Assembly: GCA_024511395.1 (NCBI GenBank)
Contig: JANELJ010000009.1
Coordinates: 1 to 16,826, forward strand
Origin: Gammaproteobacteria bacterium
GTDB lineage: Bacteria; Pseudomonadota; Gammaproteobacteria; GRL18
Direction of reading: 5' to 3'
DNA: 16,826 nt
A program made the translations under genes and the position numbers. The notes under the pieces are model-generated. The model worked only from the letters and a program-made list of their open reading frames with translations. It was not told the origin of the DNA and did no database searches. This document shows, piece by piece, positions 6,845 to 15,061 of the stretch; the first letter of the stretch is position 1; every line of letters begins with the position of its first letter.

Positions 6845-7401
6845 AAAAGCAGTTTATGACCCCCCTGATTGTTTTCGGCCTGTTGGTGGTGCTACTGGTG
6901 GTTGGTCTTATAAAAGCCAAATATGTACGTGATGTACCGTCACCTTTAATTGGTAAACCAACGCCGGTGTTTAATTTACCGATAGTAGAAGATCTGCAGA
7001 AGAACTTTAATAGTGAAGAATTAAAAGGTCAGGTATCACTGGTTAATATCTGGGCATCCTGGTGTGTATCCTGTCGGGCTGAACATCAGGTATTAAACTA
7101 TGCTGCTCAGAAAAAAGGCCTGAAAATTTATGGTATCAACTATAAGGACGATCTGGTGGATGCCCGTCAATGGCTGGCTTCCCGAGGCAACCCCTATGTA
7201 AAAAGTGCCTTTGATAAAGAGGGGCTGCTGGGTATAGACTGGGGCGTTTACGGTGTACCGGAAACCTTTATCATCGATCAGCAGGGACATATCCGCTACA
7301 AACATACCGGCCCGGTATCGGCTGGTGACCTGGAAAACATTATTATCCCCTGTGTTGAAAGTCTCAAATCAGGAAAGGAAGTACATTGTGAAAAACCATA
7401 A
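6841..7401 (+). CDS. ccmG: CcmG/DsbE, membrane-anchored thioredoxin
   Basis: This 186-residue protein has an N-terminal anchor (about 8-25) and a periplasmic thioredoxin fold. The redox motif is WCVSC (Cys75 and Cys78) followed by RAEH, which is typical of the family, and the cis-proline loop is GVPET. It reduces disulfides of CcmH or of apocytochrome before heme attachment, drawing electrons from DsbD. E. coli has WCPTC at this site; the Val-Ser variant may shift redox potential but is not a defect. The ATGA overlap with ccmF sets the start. The 3' end overlaps ccmH by 14 bases. Confidence 0.96.
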   Translation: MKKQFMTPLIVFGLLVVLLVVGLIKAKYVRDVPSPLIGKPTPVFNLPIVEDLQKNFNSEELKGQVSLVNIWASWCVSCRAEHQVLNYAAQKKGLKIYGINYKDDLVDARQWLASRGNPYVKSAFDKEGLLGIDWGVYGVPETFIIDQQGHIRYKHTGPVSAGDLENIIIPCVESLKSGKEVHCEKP

Positions 7402-7873
7402 ACACTTTTTGCTGTTGCTGCTTTTCTGTCTGCTGCCGGTACTGGCTATAGCGGGTCCTAAGGGTGCACCTAAACCCCCGATTGTATTTGATGATCCACA
7501 GGTGGAACAGGACTACCAGGAATTGGCAGAAGAACTACGCTGTCTGGTGTGTCAGAACCAGAACCTGATTGACTCCAATGCCGATCTGGCCGATGACCTG
7601 CGCCGGGAAGTGGCCAAAATGCTCAAGCAGGGTAAGAACAAGGAACAGGTTACAGAATTTATGGTGAATCGCTACGGTGATTTTGTACTGTACAATCCGC
7701 CGGTAAAATCCACCACTTGGTTATTGTGGGGCGGCCCCTTTGTGCTGATGTTTGTGGGGGTCTTTGTATTACTGAAAAAAATCAGAGCCAATAAACGGGA
7801 AAGTCAGACAGACAGTGCTGATTTATCCGATAAAGAAAAACAGAAACTGCAGGATATCTTAAAAAACCAGTGA
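7388..7873 (+). CDS. ccmH: CcmH (short form), thiol oxidoreductase
   Basis: This 161-residue protein starts at GTG. It has a cleavable signal peptide (about 1-22), the family motif LRCLVCQNQNL with Cys52 and Cys55, and one C-terminal transmembrane helix (about 111-129) with a charged cytoplasmic tail. It holds apocytochrome cysteines reduced for the CcmF lyase. This is the short CcmH form; the TPR part, fused in E. coli CcmH, is the separate ccmI here. The frame stays open upstream inside ccmG, but AAGGAAG (7375-7381) 6 bases before GTG 7388 and the signal peptide fix the start. Confidence 0.95.
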   Translation: MKNHKHFLLLLLFCLLPVLAIAGPKGAPKPPIVFDDPQVEQDYQELAEELRCLVCQNQNLIDSNADLADDLRREVAKMLKQGKNKEQVTEFMVNRYGDFVLYNPPVKSTTWLLWGGPFVLMFVGVFVLLKKIRANKRESQTDSADLSDKEKQKLQDILKNQ

Positions 7874-7938
7874 GTTTTAATCACGGTCAAATATGTTCAG
7901 TAGTTACAATTAAATATTAATTTAAGGTAAAAACAACT

Positions 7939-9381
7939 ATGTGGATTTTATGGACGGTTTGCGCAGTACTGCTGGTAATTGCTGTGGTGATCCTGAGCAG
8001 ACCCCTGTTCCGGAAATATTCAGAAGCCGAACTGGCTCAGAAGCAGGAGCTGGCTAATCGACGTAAAAAGCTTAATATTGAACTGTATGAGCAGAAAAAA
8101 GCCCAGATTGAGCAGGATTTTGCTAATGGTCTGCTGGATGAAGAGGCCCGAATTGAAGCACGAAACGAGGTGGAGCATAGTCTTCTGCATGATACCTCTG
8201 TGGCTCATGATACTGAGCTGGTGCAGATTGACAATGGCATGGCCAGAAAGCTGGTCCTGAGTTTTCTGTTTTTTATCCCGATTTTTTCCATAGTGACCTA
8301 CGCATTTATCAAGCCTGATAACTTGGAAACCATTGTTATGAATCAGGCTTCAGCCAGTATGCCCGGCGGCCAGAAAAAAGTCCCGGATATTGGGGCTATG
8401 GTGGCTTCTCTGGAAAATAAAATGAAGGAGAATCCAGATAATATTCAGGGCTGGACTATGCTGGGTCGCTCCTATGTGGTTATGAAACGCTACCCTGAAG
8501 CCGTTAACGCCTATCAGAAAGCCCTGGATCTGACCATTAAAAAAGATAGGGTTGAAGGTCGTTCTGATTTAAAAATTGATCTGGTAGAAGTGTTATTACA
8601 GGTCGGCGGTGAGCCGAATTATGAACAGGCTCGCACTTTACTGGCAGAACTGCTTGACAGCGATCCGGATAATGCGGATGCGCTCTGGTTTATGGGGTTT
8701 CTGGATTATCAGCAGGGTAATAAAGAGCAGACCATTCAACGCTGGAAACGTTTACTCAGTATGCTGCCGGTAGAGGGTGAACAGGCCCAGATAGTCAGAA
8801 GCTATATGACCCAGGTGGTTAAAGAACTACCAGAGGATAGCCAGTTAAGGGCAGATCAGTCTCAGCCACGGTCACAGCCGCCTCCGCAGCAAGAAAAGCA
8901 GGCTCAGGTACCCAAAGGTCCGGCACCGGGGCAGCAAATGACCGGTTCCAAAGATGAACAGGCCTTTATTGCTTCCATGGTGGCTCGAGTTGAAGCCCGT
9001 GTTAAGGCTGATCCTCAGGATCTTAAAGGCTGGACTACCTTGGGTAAATCTTATGGTGTGCTTGGTCGTTACCAGGATTCTGCTGTTGCCTATGGCAAAG
9101 CCGTGGCCATTGACAGCAGTGACGTTAACTTAATGATTAACTATGCTAATGCGGTTATCAAGGCGGATGACCCACAGCTCTATAGTCAGGCTCGTGATTT
9201 CTTTAAGCAGATGCTGGATAAAAATCCGGATAATGTGGATACCCTGTTCCTGTCCGGCCTGATGGCTCGTGCGGCAGGAGATAAAATGGCCGCTAAACAG
9301 TACTGGCAGAAACTGCTGCCCCTATTACCGGCAGACAGTCCTGCAGCCCTGAATGTAGAAAAATATCTGCAGGAACTGTAA
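7939..9381 (+). CDS. ccmI: CcmI, apocytochrome c chaperone with duplicated TPR module
   Basis: This 480-residue protein has two transmembrane helices (about 2-20 and 103-122) flanking a coiled, charged cytoplasmic loop, as in CcmI. A TPR module follows at 153-298, then a Pro/Gln-rich linker (about 305-335), then a second TPR module at 346-480. CcmI presents the C-terminus of apocytochromes to the CcmF/H lyase. The two modules align over their full length: KENPDNIQGWTMLGRSY against KADPQDLKGWTTLGKSY, and YEQARTLLAELLDSDPDN against YSQARDFFKQMLDKNPDN. The start ATG has AAGG 11 bases upstream, with 65 bases after ccmH. It is the last ccm gene before the palindrome at 9413. Confidence 0.92.
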   Translation: MWILWTVCAVLLVIAVVILSRPLFRKYSEAELAQKQELANRRKKLNIELYEQKKAQIEQDFANGLLDEEARIEARNEVEHSLLHDTSVAHDTELVQIDNGMARKLVLSFLFFIPIFSIVTYAFIKPDNLETIVMNQASASMPGGQKKVPDIGAMVASLENKMKENPDNIQGWTMLGRSYVVMKRYPEAVNAYQKALDLTIKKDRVEGRSDLKIDLVEVLLQVGGEPNYEQARTLLAELLDSDPDNADALWFMGFLDYQQGNKEQTIQRWKRLLSMLPVEGEQAQIVRSYMTQVVKELPEDSQLRADQSQPRSQPPPQQEKQAQVPKGPAPGQQMTGSKDEQAFIASMVARVEARVKADPQDLKGWTTLGKSYGVLGRYQDSAVAYGKAVAIDSSDVNLMINYANAVIKADDPQLYSQARDFFKQMLDKNPDNVDTLFLSGLMARAAGDKMAAKQYWQKLLPLLPADSPAALNVEKYLQEL

Positions 9382-9412
9382 GCAGTTAAAATCTAAAGTC
9401 TTCTCTACTTTT

Positions 9413-9436
9413 GTTCCCATGCTCCCGCATGGGAAC
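9413..9436. repeat. perfect palindrome after ccmI
   Basis: GTTCCCATGC (9413-9422) and GCATGGGAAC (9427-9436) form a 10-bp perfect stem around the loop TCCC. No T-run follows, so it is not a classical intrinsic terminator, though it could stop or protect the ccm transcript. From memory, very similar GTTCCCA-hairpin-TGGGAAC units are dispersed repeats in many proteobacterial genomes; this was not verified here. Confidence 0.6.
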
Positions 9437-9504
9437 GCATACTATTTCCCTCAATTCCTTAGCAATTTTCTAAATTATTAATTACTTATAAACTATAAGG
9501 TCTC

Positions 9505-9518
9505 TTGATTTAGGTCAA
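9505..9518. promoter_or_regulatory. FNR/ANR-type box upstream of napF
   Basis: TTGATTTAGGTCAA matches the FNR consensus TTGAT-N4-ATCAA at 9 of 10 informative bases. Its centre (9511.5) lies 73 bases before the napF ATG. A class II site would put transcription near 9553, with TAACTT (9541-9546) as a weak -10. A second dyad AGGTCA-N9-TGACCT (9512-9532) overlaps it. Oxygen-limited activation of nap is the inference. Confidence 0.65.
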
Positions 9519-9584
9519 GGTTCTTATGACCTGATAGAGTTAACTTATTCTGGACGTTTAAATCAGGGAATACAGTATTCTTCG

Positions 9585-10181
9585 ATGGCTGAAATAACTC
9601 GTATGCAGTTTCTTCGTGGCGATCTTAAAGGAGATAAAACACCTTTTCGTCCACCATGGGCCATTCCTGAACAGTATTTTGTCGATTTTTGCACACGTTG
9701 TGACCAATGCATAGAAGCCTGCTTTGATGAACTCATTATCAGGGGACGGGGCGGTTACCCGCAAATGGATTTTAATCGGGGCGGTTGTGACTTCTGTGAA
9801 GACTGTCTGAATGTGTGTGATGCTGGAGCACTCAAAAAATTACCGCTTAATGGTGATTTGCCAGCCAATAATAACAACTCTAATAAAAGAGAGGCGCTTT
9901 CTGAATCCGCTGATGAGGCCAGCTCAGAATCCTCCCTCCCTCCCTGGCATATAAAAGCCAGTATTGACCTGAACAACTGTCTTTCAATGAATGCAACAAT
10001 TTGCCGTTCCTGCGGTGAGTCTTGTGATGATGAGGCGATCAAATTTAATCTTAAACTCGGTGGTATCGCCGAACCTGTACTGAATACAGAAACCTGCACC
10101 GGCTGTGGTGCCTGTTTATCTGTTTGTCCGGTTCAGGCTGTAAAACTAAATACCGTATCAATAAATGAAGCCGTTGCATGA
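9585..10181 (+). CDS. napF: NapF, ferredoxin-type maturation protein of Nap
   Basis: This 198-residue cytoplasmic iron-sulfur protein has four cysteine groups: Cys36/39/42/46, Cys68/71/74/78, Cys132/140/143/147 and Cys171/174/177/181. The order and the FRPPW and GAGGYP-like (GRGGYPQ) text match NapF, which interacts with cytoplasmic NapA precursor and helps its maturation. E. coli NapF is 164 residues; the extra length is mostly a polar linker rich in Asn, Ser and Glu at about 94-120, between the second and third cysteine groups. The ribosome site AGGGAA is 14 bases upstream, rather far. First gene of the nap operon, behind an FNR-type box. Confidence 0.94.
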   Translation: MAEITRMQFLRGDLKGDKTPFRPPWAIPEQYFVDFCTRCDQCIEACFDELIIRGRGGYPQMDFNRGGCDFCEDCLNVCDAGALKKLPLNGDLPANNNNSNKREALSESADEASSESSLPPWHIKASIDLNNCLSMNATICRSCGESCDDEAIKFNLKLGGIAEPVLNTETCTGCGACLSVCPVQAVKLNTVSINEAVA

Positions 10182-10263
10182 GCCTGATCAAGGTTATGCT
10201 AACGTTTTTGATCTATTATTAGTTCTGAGTGTATTAACAGGACTGGTTTATTCAGGAAGTTAG
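10165..10263 (+). CDS. possible small single-helix membrane protein between napF and napD
   Basis: A 32-codon ORF starts at ATG 10165, overlaps the end of napF by 17 bases in another frame, and ends at TAG 10261-10263, five bases before the napD start. The product begins MKPLHEPDQGYANVF and continues with a hydrophobic stretch of about 16 residues (LLLVLSVLTGLVY) ending SGS. Its position, size and single helix recall the small membrane protein NapE that opens some nap operons, but there is no sequence likeness I can point to and no clear ribosome site. It may be chance. Confidence 0.3.
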   Translation: MKPLHEPDQGYANVFDLLLVLSVLTGLVYSGS

Positions 10264-10268
10264 GTAAT

Positions 10269-10526
10269 ATGAATATCTGTAGTGTAATTGTAAGTGTAAA
10301 GCCCGAAAATGCTCCTAAAATCAGCGATCTGCTTAATGAAATGGCTGGTGTTGATGTGTTTGGCGGAGTACCGGAAGGCAAGCTTATCGTTACATTGGAA
10401 GATGAAGGCGAAAAAGCACTGGCTGACAAGATGGCAGCCCTAAATGACATCAAAGGTGTTATTGATGTTGCAATGATTTATCATCAAGAAGAAGACGACA
10501 CAGCGATGGAAGAGGAGATCGTATAG
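10269..10526 (+). CDS. napD: NapD, NapA signal-peptide chaperone
   Basis: This 85-residue cytoplasmic protein has the NapD ferredoxin-like fold pattern: [14 protein letters not shown] at the start, the [17 protein letters not shown] strand-turn-strand and a [10 protein letters not shown] strand near the end. NapD binds the twin-arginine signal of NapA and delays export until the Mo cofactor is inserted. TAGG lies 5 bases before the ATG and AGGAAG slightly further up. The last base of its stop is the first base of the napA GTG (TAGTG at 10524-10528), so chaperone and client are translationally coupled. The C-terminus is strongly acidic. Confidence 0.93.
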   Translation: MNICSVIVSVKPENAPKISDLLNEMAGVDVFGGVPEGKLIVTLEDEGEKALADKMAALNDIKGVIDVAMIYHQEEDDTAMEEEIV

Positions 10527-13054
10527 TGAGTATAACAAGGCGTGATTTTATAAAAAGTAACGCAGCCGTTGCAGCCGCATCGGTAGCAGGTGTTACCTTA
10601 CCCGTTAGTGTTACCAAAGCAGCCGAATCGGCTGATGATGGTATTCGCTGGGATAAGGCCGCCTGTCGTTTTTGCGGTACAGGCTGTAGTGTTCTGGTGG
10701 GTACTAAGGATGGCCATATGGTGGCAAACCAGGGTGATCCCGATGCACCGGTAAACAAGGGACTTAACTGTATTAAAGGTTATTTCCTGACCAAGATTAT
10801 GTACGGTAAAGACCGTCTGACTAAGCCGTTGCTGCGTAAGAAAAACGGCAAGTTTGACAAAAACGGCGACTTTACTGAAGTATCCTGGGATGAAGCCTTT
10901 GATATTATGGCTGAAAAGTGGAAGGCTACTCTGAAAGAGAAAGGATCGACTGCCGTGGGTATGTTTGGTTCCGGTCAGTGGACTGTCTGGGAAGGCTATG
11001 CGGCATCCAAGATGATTAAAGGTGGTTTCCGTTCCAATAACCTGGATCCTAATGCCCGTCATTGTATGGCCTCTTCTGTGGGTGCATTTATGCGCGGTTT
11101 CGGTATTGATGAACCGATGGGTTGTTATGATGACCTGGAACACGCTGATGCCTTTGTGCTCTGGGGTTCCAATATGGCAGAAATGCACCCGATTCTGTGG
11201 TCTCGTATTACCGATACCCGTCTGACTAAGAAAGGCTGTGAAGTCCATGTACTTTCCACCTTTAAACACCGTTCTTTTGAACTAGCCGATAATGGCATGG
11301 TGTTCAAACCACAGACTGACTTGGCGATCCTTAACTATATTGCCAATTATATTATTGAAAACAAGGCTTATGATGAAGCCTTTATCAAGGAACATGTGGC
11401 TTTCCATAAAGTAACTGAAGACATTGGTTATGGACTGCGTCCTACTAATCCTCTGGAGGAGAAAGCCAAAAACTCTGGTGTTGGCAAGCATCCTGCGATT
11501 ACTTTTGAAGAATACGTTGAATCGGTTAAGCCGTATACTCTGGAAAAAGCCAGCAAAATGTCCAGTGTTCCAAAAGACAAGCTGTTAAAACTGGCCAAGC
11601 TGTATGCCGATCCAGACAAGAAGATTACTTCTTTATGGACCATGGGTTTTAACCAGCATACCCGTGGTGTCTGGGTAAATGGTCTGTGCTACAACGTACA
11701 TCTGCTAACCGGCAAGATTTCCAGGCCAGGTAGTGGTCCATTCTCTCTGACTGGTCAGCCATCTGCCTGTGGTACAGCGCGTGAAGTGGGTACCTTCTCT
11801 CATCGTCTGCCTGCGGATCTGGTGGTCAAGAAGAAAGCCCATCGTGACATTGCAGAGAAAATCTGGAAACTGCCTGAAGGTACCATCAATCCCAAGCCCG
11901 GTTACCATGCGGTATTACAGAACCGTATGCTGAAAGACGGTAAGCTTAATGCCTACTGGGTTCAGTGTACCAACAATGCCCAGGCTGCGGCGAACTTCAA
12001 CGAAGAAACCTGGCCGGGATATCGTAATCCCAAAAACTTCATTACCGTTTCTGACCCTTACCCAACTGTAACAGCAATGGCTGCGGATCTAATCCTGCCA
12101 ACGGCTATGTGGGTTGAAAAAGAAGGGGCTTATGGTAATGCTGAACGTCGTACTCAGTTCTGGCGTCAGCAGGTGGAAGCACCGGGAGAAGCCAAGTCTG
12201 ATTTATGGCAGGTTATGGAATTTACCAAACGCTTCAAGATGTCTGAAGTCTGGCCGGAAGAACTGCTGGCCAAGATGCCTGAATACAAAGACAAGACCAT
12301 GTACGAAGTACTGTATGAAAACGGTCAGGTCAACAAGTATCCCAAGCAGGAAGTGACTGACGGTAGTGGTAATGTCTATAAAAACCATGAAATGGAGCAT
12401 TTTGGATATTATGTCCAGAAAGGTCTGTTTGAAGAGTATGCCTCCTTTGGTCGCGGTCATGCCCATGACCTGGCACCATTTGAAATGTACCATAAAGCGC
12501 GCGGTTTGCGCTGGCCTGTAGTGGACGGTAAGGAAACCTTATGGCGTTTCCGCGAAGGCTATGACCCTTATGTAGCTAAGTGGAATCCTGATGGCAAGAA
12601 AGGTGATGTGTTCTTCTATGGCAATAAGAAGAAAAACGGTGGTAAGGCTAAAATTATTACCGCACCTTATGAGCCACCAGCGGAGAGTCCAGATAAGGAA
12701 TTTGACCTGTGGCTGGCCACTGGTCGTGTGCTGGAACACTGGCACTCCGGTTCCATGACTCGTCGGGTACCTGAACTTTATCGTGCGGTACCGGAAGCGG
12801 TCATCTATATGAACAAAAAGGATGCCAAGAAGCGCAAGCTGCGAAATGGTGCCAAGGCCAAGCTAATGACCCGTCGTGGTGAGATCTATGCTCGTATTGA
12901 AACCAAAGGCCGGAACAAGCCACCCGAAGGGCTGGTCTTTGTCCCTTGGTTTGATGCAGGCCGTCTGATCAACAAGGCGACACTGGATGCAACGGATCCG
13001 CTTTCTAAAGAAACCGATTACAAGAAATGTGCCTGTAAGGTTATGAAAGCTTAA
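10526..13054 (+). CDS. napA: NapA, periplasmic nitrate reductase catalytic subunit
   Basis: This 842-residue molybdoenzyme of the DMSO reductase family reduces nitrate to nitrite in the periplasm. A twin-arginine signal TRRDFIK (4-10) precedes a hydrophobic stretch ending near AxA-type VTKA at about 32. The [4Fe-4S] ligands are Cys47, Cys50, Cys54 and Cys82. The Mo ligand is Cys180 in [18 protein letters not shown], the Nap-type site. Length is close to E. coli NapA (828). The start is GTG with AGAGGAG 9 bases upstream, overlapping the napD stop by one base. Two bis-MGD cofactor regions follow the usual arrangement. It is followed by a 165-base spacer with two dyads before napG. Confidence 0.98.
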   Translation: MSITRRDFIKSNAAVAAASVAGVTLPVSVTKAAESADDGIRWDKAACRFCGTGCSVLVGTKDGHMVANQGDPDAPVNKGLNCIKGYFLTKIMYGKDRLTKPLLRKKNGKFDKNGDFTEVSWDEAFDIMAEKWKATLKEKGSTAVGMFGSGQWTVWEGYAASKMIKGGFRSNNLDPNARHCMASSVGAFMRGFGIDEPMGCYDDLEHADAFVLWGSNMAEMHPILWSRITDTRLTKKGCEVHVLSTFKHRSFELADNGMVFKPQTDLAILNYIANYIIENKAYDEAFIKEHVAFHKVTEDIGYGLRPTNPLEEKAKNSGVGKHPAITFEEYVESVKPYTLEKASKMSSVPKDKLLKLAKLYADPDKKITSLWTMGFNQHTRGVWVNGLCYNVHLLTGKISRPGSGPFSLTGQPSACGTAREVGTFSHRLPADLVVKKKAHRDIAEKIWKLPEGTINPKPGYHAVLQNRMLKDGKLNAYWVQCTNNAQAAANFNEETWPGYRNPKNFITVSDPYPTVTAMAADLILPTAMWVEKEGAYGNAERRTQFWRQQVEAPGEAKSDLWQVMEFTKRFKMSEVWPEELLAKMPEYKDKTMYEVLYENGQVNKYPKQEVTDGSGNVYKNHEMEHFGYYVQKGLFEEYASFGRGHAHDLAPFEMYHKARGLRWPVVDGKETLWRFREGYDPYVAKWNPDGKKGDVFFYGNKKKNGGKAKIITAPYEPPAESPDKEFDLWLATGRVLEHWHSGSMTRRVPELYRAVPEAVIYMNKKDAKKRKLRNGAKAKLMTRRGEIYARIETKGRNKPPEGLVFVPWFDAGRLINKATLDATDPLSKETDYKKCACKVMKA

Positions 13055-13219
13055 TTGATGCAACCATTAGCTTAAATTAAAACGTAAACAATCTGTAACA
13101 GGAGAGTTAAATACATAATTAATGCATCATTGGTGCATCACCGGCTCAGTTTAAAAATTTTAAACTGGGCCGAACTTTAAAACACAACCAGGTTTAAACA
13201 GTTAAAGAGGCGTTTTTAC
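13055..13219. promoter_or_regulatory. napA-napG spacer with long hairpin
   Basis: The main element is CGGCTCAGTTTAAA (13142-13155) pairing with TTTAAACTGGGCCG (13159-13172) around AAT, a 14-bp stem with one G-U pair. No T-run follows. A looser long-range dyad pairs TGATGCA-a-CCA (13056-13066) with TGGTGCATCA (13131-13140). The spacer may process or protect the transcript and so set NapA against NapG/H levels. The napG ribosome site AGAGG (13206-13210) follows. Confidence 0.5.
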
Positions 13220-14134
13220 ATGTCTGATAAGCAAAAGCGGGGGCTTTCTGTGTCATCAGAGGGGGAAAAGGCAGAACATAAGGCGGTGCTGAGTCGACGC
13301 AAGTTTATGGGGGATACCCTGAAAACAGCGTGCGGTACGGCATTACTGGGGCTGGGAATGGGAACCTATTCCCGACAGGCTTCATCCTTTCCTGCCGGGA
13401 CTATTCGGCCGCCGGGTGCATTGTCTGAGGATGAATTCCTGGGCGCCTGTATCCGCTGCGGACTCTGTGTGCGGGACTGTCCCTACGATATGCTTAGACT
13501 GGCAGAGCTGGGGGAACAGGTCGCACTGGGTACTCCCTACTTTGTTGCCAGGGAAAAACCCTGCGAGATGTGTGAAGATATTCCCTGTGCAGCGGCCTGT
13601 CCGACCAATGCCCTGAGCCATGAATTGAAAAAGATTGAAGATGCCCGAATGGGGCTGGCAGTCTTGATCGATCAGGAAGAGTGCATTGCTTTTCAGGGTC
13701 TGCGCTGTGAGGTGTGTTTTAATGTTTGTCCGGTACAGGGCGAAGCAATAACCATAGAAATGCATCATAACCGTCGTTCGGGTAAACATGCGATGTTTAT
13801 ACCGGTGGTTCATTCAGACACCTGCACGGGCTGCGGCAAGTGCGAAAAGGCCTGTATTCTGGAAGAAGCAGCCATTAAAGTGTTACCCACCCATCTGGCC
13901 AAGGGCCTGCCGGGTACACACTATCGACTGGGCTGGGAACAGAAGGATAAGGCTGGAGGGAGTCTGGTTAAACCGGATATTGAACATCAGTATAACTTAC
14001 CTGAGGGTGTGCGTTACGACTATAACCAGGGTGGGTTGGAATTGCCGCCTGAAGCAAAGCTGGAACATGATACACCGTTTTCCTCTAACCCTCTGGACAG
14101 TTTGAAAAAACTGCAGAACCAGGAGAACAAATGA
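13220..14134 (+). CDS. napG: NapG, periplasmic ferredoxin of the NapGH quinol branch
   Basis: This 304-residue iron-sulfur protein carries a twin-arginine signal SRRKFMG at 25-31, after an unusually long charged N-terminus, and four [4Fe-4S] cysteine groups: Cys77/80/83/87, Cys115/118/123/127, Cys155/163/166/170 and Cys202/205/208/212. Family text such as GTPYFVAREKPCEMCEDIPC and HSDTCTGCGKCEKAC is clear. With NapH it moves electrons from quinol towards NapB/NapA. E. coli NapG has 231 residues and ends just after HYRFGW; this protein continues about 65 residues beyond HYRLGW (234-239) with a polar, Pro/Glu-rich tail. The ATG has AGAGG upstream. The stop overlaps the napH start. Confidence 0.95.
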   Translation: MSDKQKRGLSVSSEGEKAEHKAVLSRRKFMGDTLKTACGTALLGLGMGTYSRQASSFPAGTIRPPGALSEDEFLGACIRCGLCVRDCPYDMLRLAELGEQVALGTPYFVAREKPCEMCEDIPCAAACPTNALSHELKKIEDARMGLAVLIDQEECIAFQGLRCEVCFNVCPVQGEAITIEMHHNRRSGKHAMFIPVVHSDTCTGCGKCEKACILEEAAIKVLPTHLAKGLPGTHYRLGWEQKDKAGGSLVKPDIEHQYNLPEGVRYDYNQGGLELPPEAKLEHDTPFSSNPLDSLKKLQNQENK

Positions 14135-15000
14135 TGGTTAAGTCCTCTGAACGGCATCAGGTGCCTAGTCAGCAGGCGGTTGAGAAAAAAGGCTGGTGGC
14201 GGGCCCATAAGTGGTTCATTCTGAGAAGAGTGGTACAGCTAGGCATACTGGCTTTATTTCTTGCAGGACCCTTGCTGGGTGTCTGGATAGTTAAAGGCAA
14301 TATGGCATCAAGCCTGACGCTAGAAGTTTTAGCGCTGTCTGACCCCTATGTGATGTTGCAGGGTCTGATGGTGGGACACTTCCCGACCACAGAAGGGCTG
14401 ATTGGTATTGCCATCGTGTTGGTGTTTTATACACTGGTGGGCGGTCGGGTTTATTGCTCTTGGGTTTGTCCGGTCAATATAGTGACCGATACAGCAGCCT
14501 GGGTACGCAGGAAACTGGGTATAAAGGTATCGAGCCAGTTTTCCCGCAGCAGTCGTTACTGGCTGCTCGGACTGACTTTGGTACTGCCGCTTATAACCGG
14601 TGTCATTGTATGGGAACTGTTTAATCCTGTATCGTTAATGTTTCGTGGCATTATCTTTGGTATGGGGTGGGCCTGGATGGTGATCCTGGCAATCTTTGTG
14701 TTTGATATTTTTGTCAGTCAGAGAGGTTGGTGTGGTCATCTCTGTCCGGTAGGGGCTTTTTACAGCCTGTTGGGACAGAAGAGTCTGGTCAGGGTCAGTG
14801 CTTATAATCGTGAACAGTGTGATGACTGTAATGATTGCTTTGTTGTCTGTCCTGAACCCAAGGTTATCAGACCGGCACTAAAAGGCGCAGATAAGGGCAT
14901 CGGCTCGCTCATTGATGAGGGCAACTGTACTAACTGCGGACGCTGTATTGATGTATGTGATGAGGATGTATTTAAATTTTCCAGTCGTTTTAAAGGCTAG
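14131..15000 (+). CDS. napH: NapH, membrane iron-sulfur quinol dehydrogenase subunit
   Basis: This 289-residue membrane protein has about four transmembrane segments (roughly 33-53, 88-105, 143-161 and 177-195). Two Cys-x3-Cys-Pro motifs near the membrane (Cys109/Cys113 and Cys201/Cys205) are hallmarks of NapH. Two ferredoxin-type [4Fe-4S] groups follow at Cys230/233/236/240 and Cys266/269/272/276 on the cytoplasmic side. With NapG it forms a quinol-oxidising branch parallel to NapC. The ATG at 14131 overlaps the napG stop (ATGATG); the second ATG at 14134 is better spaced from AGGAGA (14121-14126). Confidence 0.95.
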   Translation: MMVKSSERHQVPSQQAVEKKGWWRAHKWFILRRVVQLGILALFLAGPLLGVWIVKGNMASSLTLEVLALSDPYVMLQGLMVGHFPTTEGLIGIAIVLVFYTLVGGRVYCSWVCPVNIVTDTAAWVRRKLGIKVSSQFSRSSRYWLLGLTLVLPLITGVIVWELFNPVSLMFRGIIFGMGWAWMVILAIFVFDIFVSQRGWCGHLCPVGAFYSLLGQKSLVRVSAYNREQCDDCNDCFVVCPEPKVIRPALKGADKGIGSLIDEGNCTNCGRCIDVCDEDVFKFSSRFKG

Positions 15001-15061
15001 CGATAAATATGCAAATAAAATGCAAATTTTTAAAAATTCCAGATATTAATGGAGAAACAAA

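Noticed and set aside
7253..7387. Upstream extension of CcmH inside ccmG
   Set aside because: A strong ribosome site and a signal peptide mark GTG 7388 as the true start.
10598..11269. 223-residue open frame on the minus strand opposite napA
   Set aside because: It is antisense to a strongly conserved part of NapA, has no recognisable domain and no ribosome site; a shadow frame.
13122..13154. Ten-codon leader-peptide-like ORF (MHHWCITGSV) in the napA-napG gap
   Set aside because: The nearest ribosome-site match (13101-13106) is 15 bases away, and the ORF has no repeated regulatory codons.
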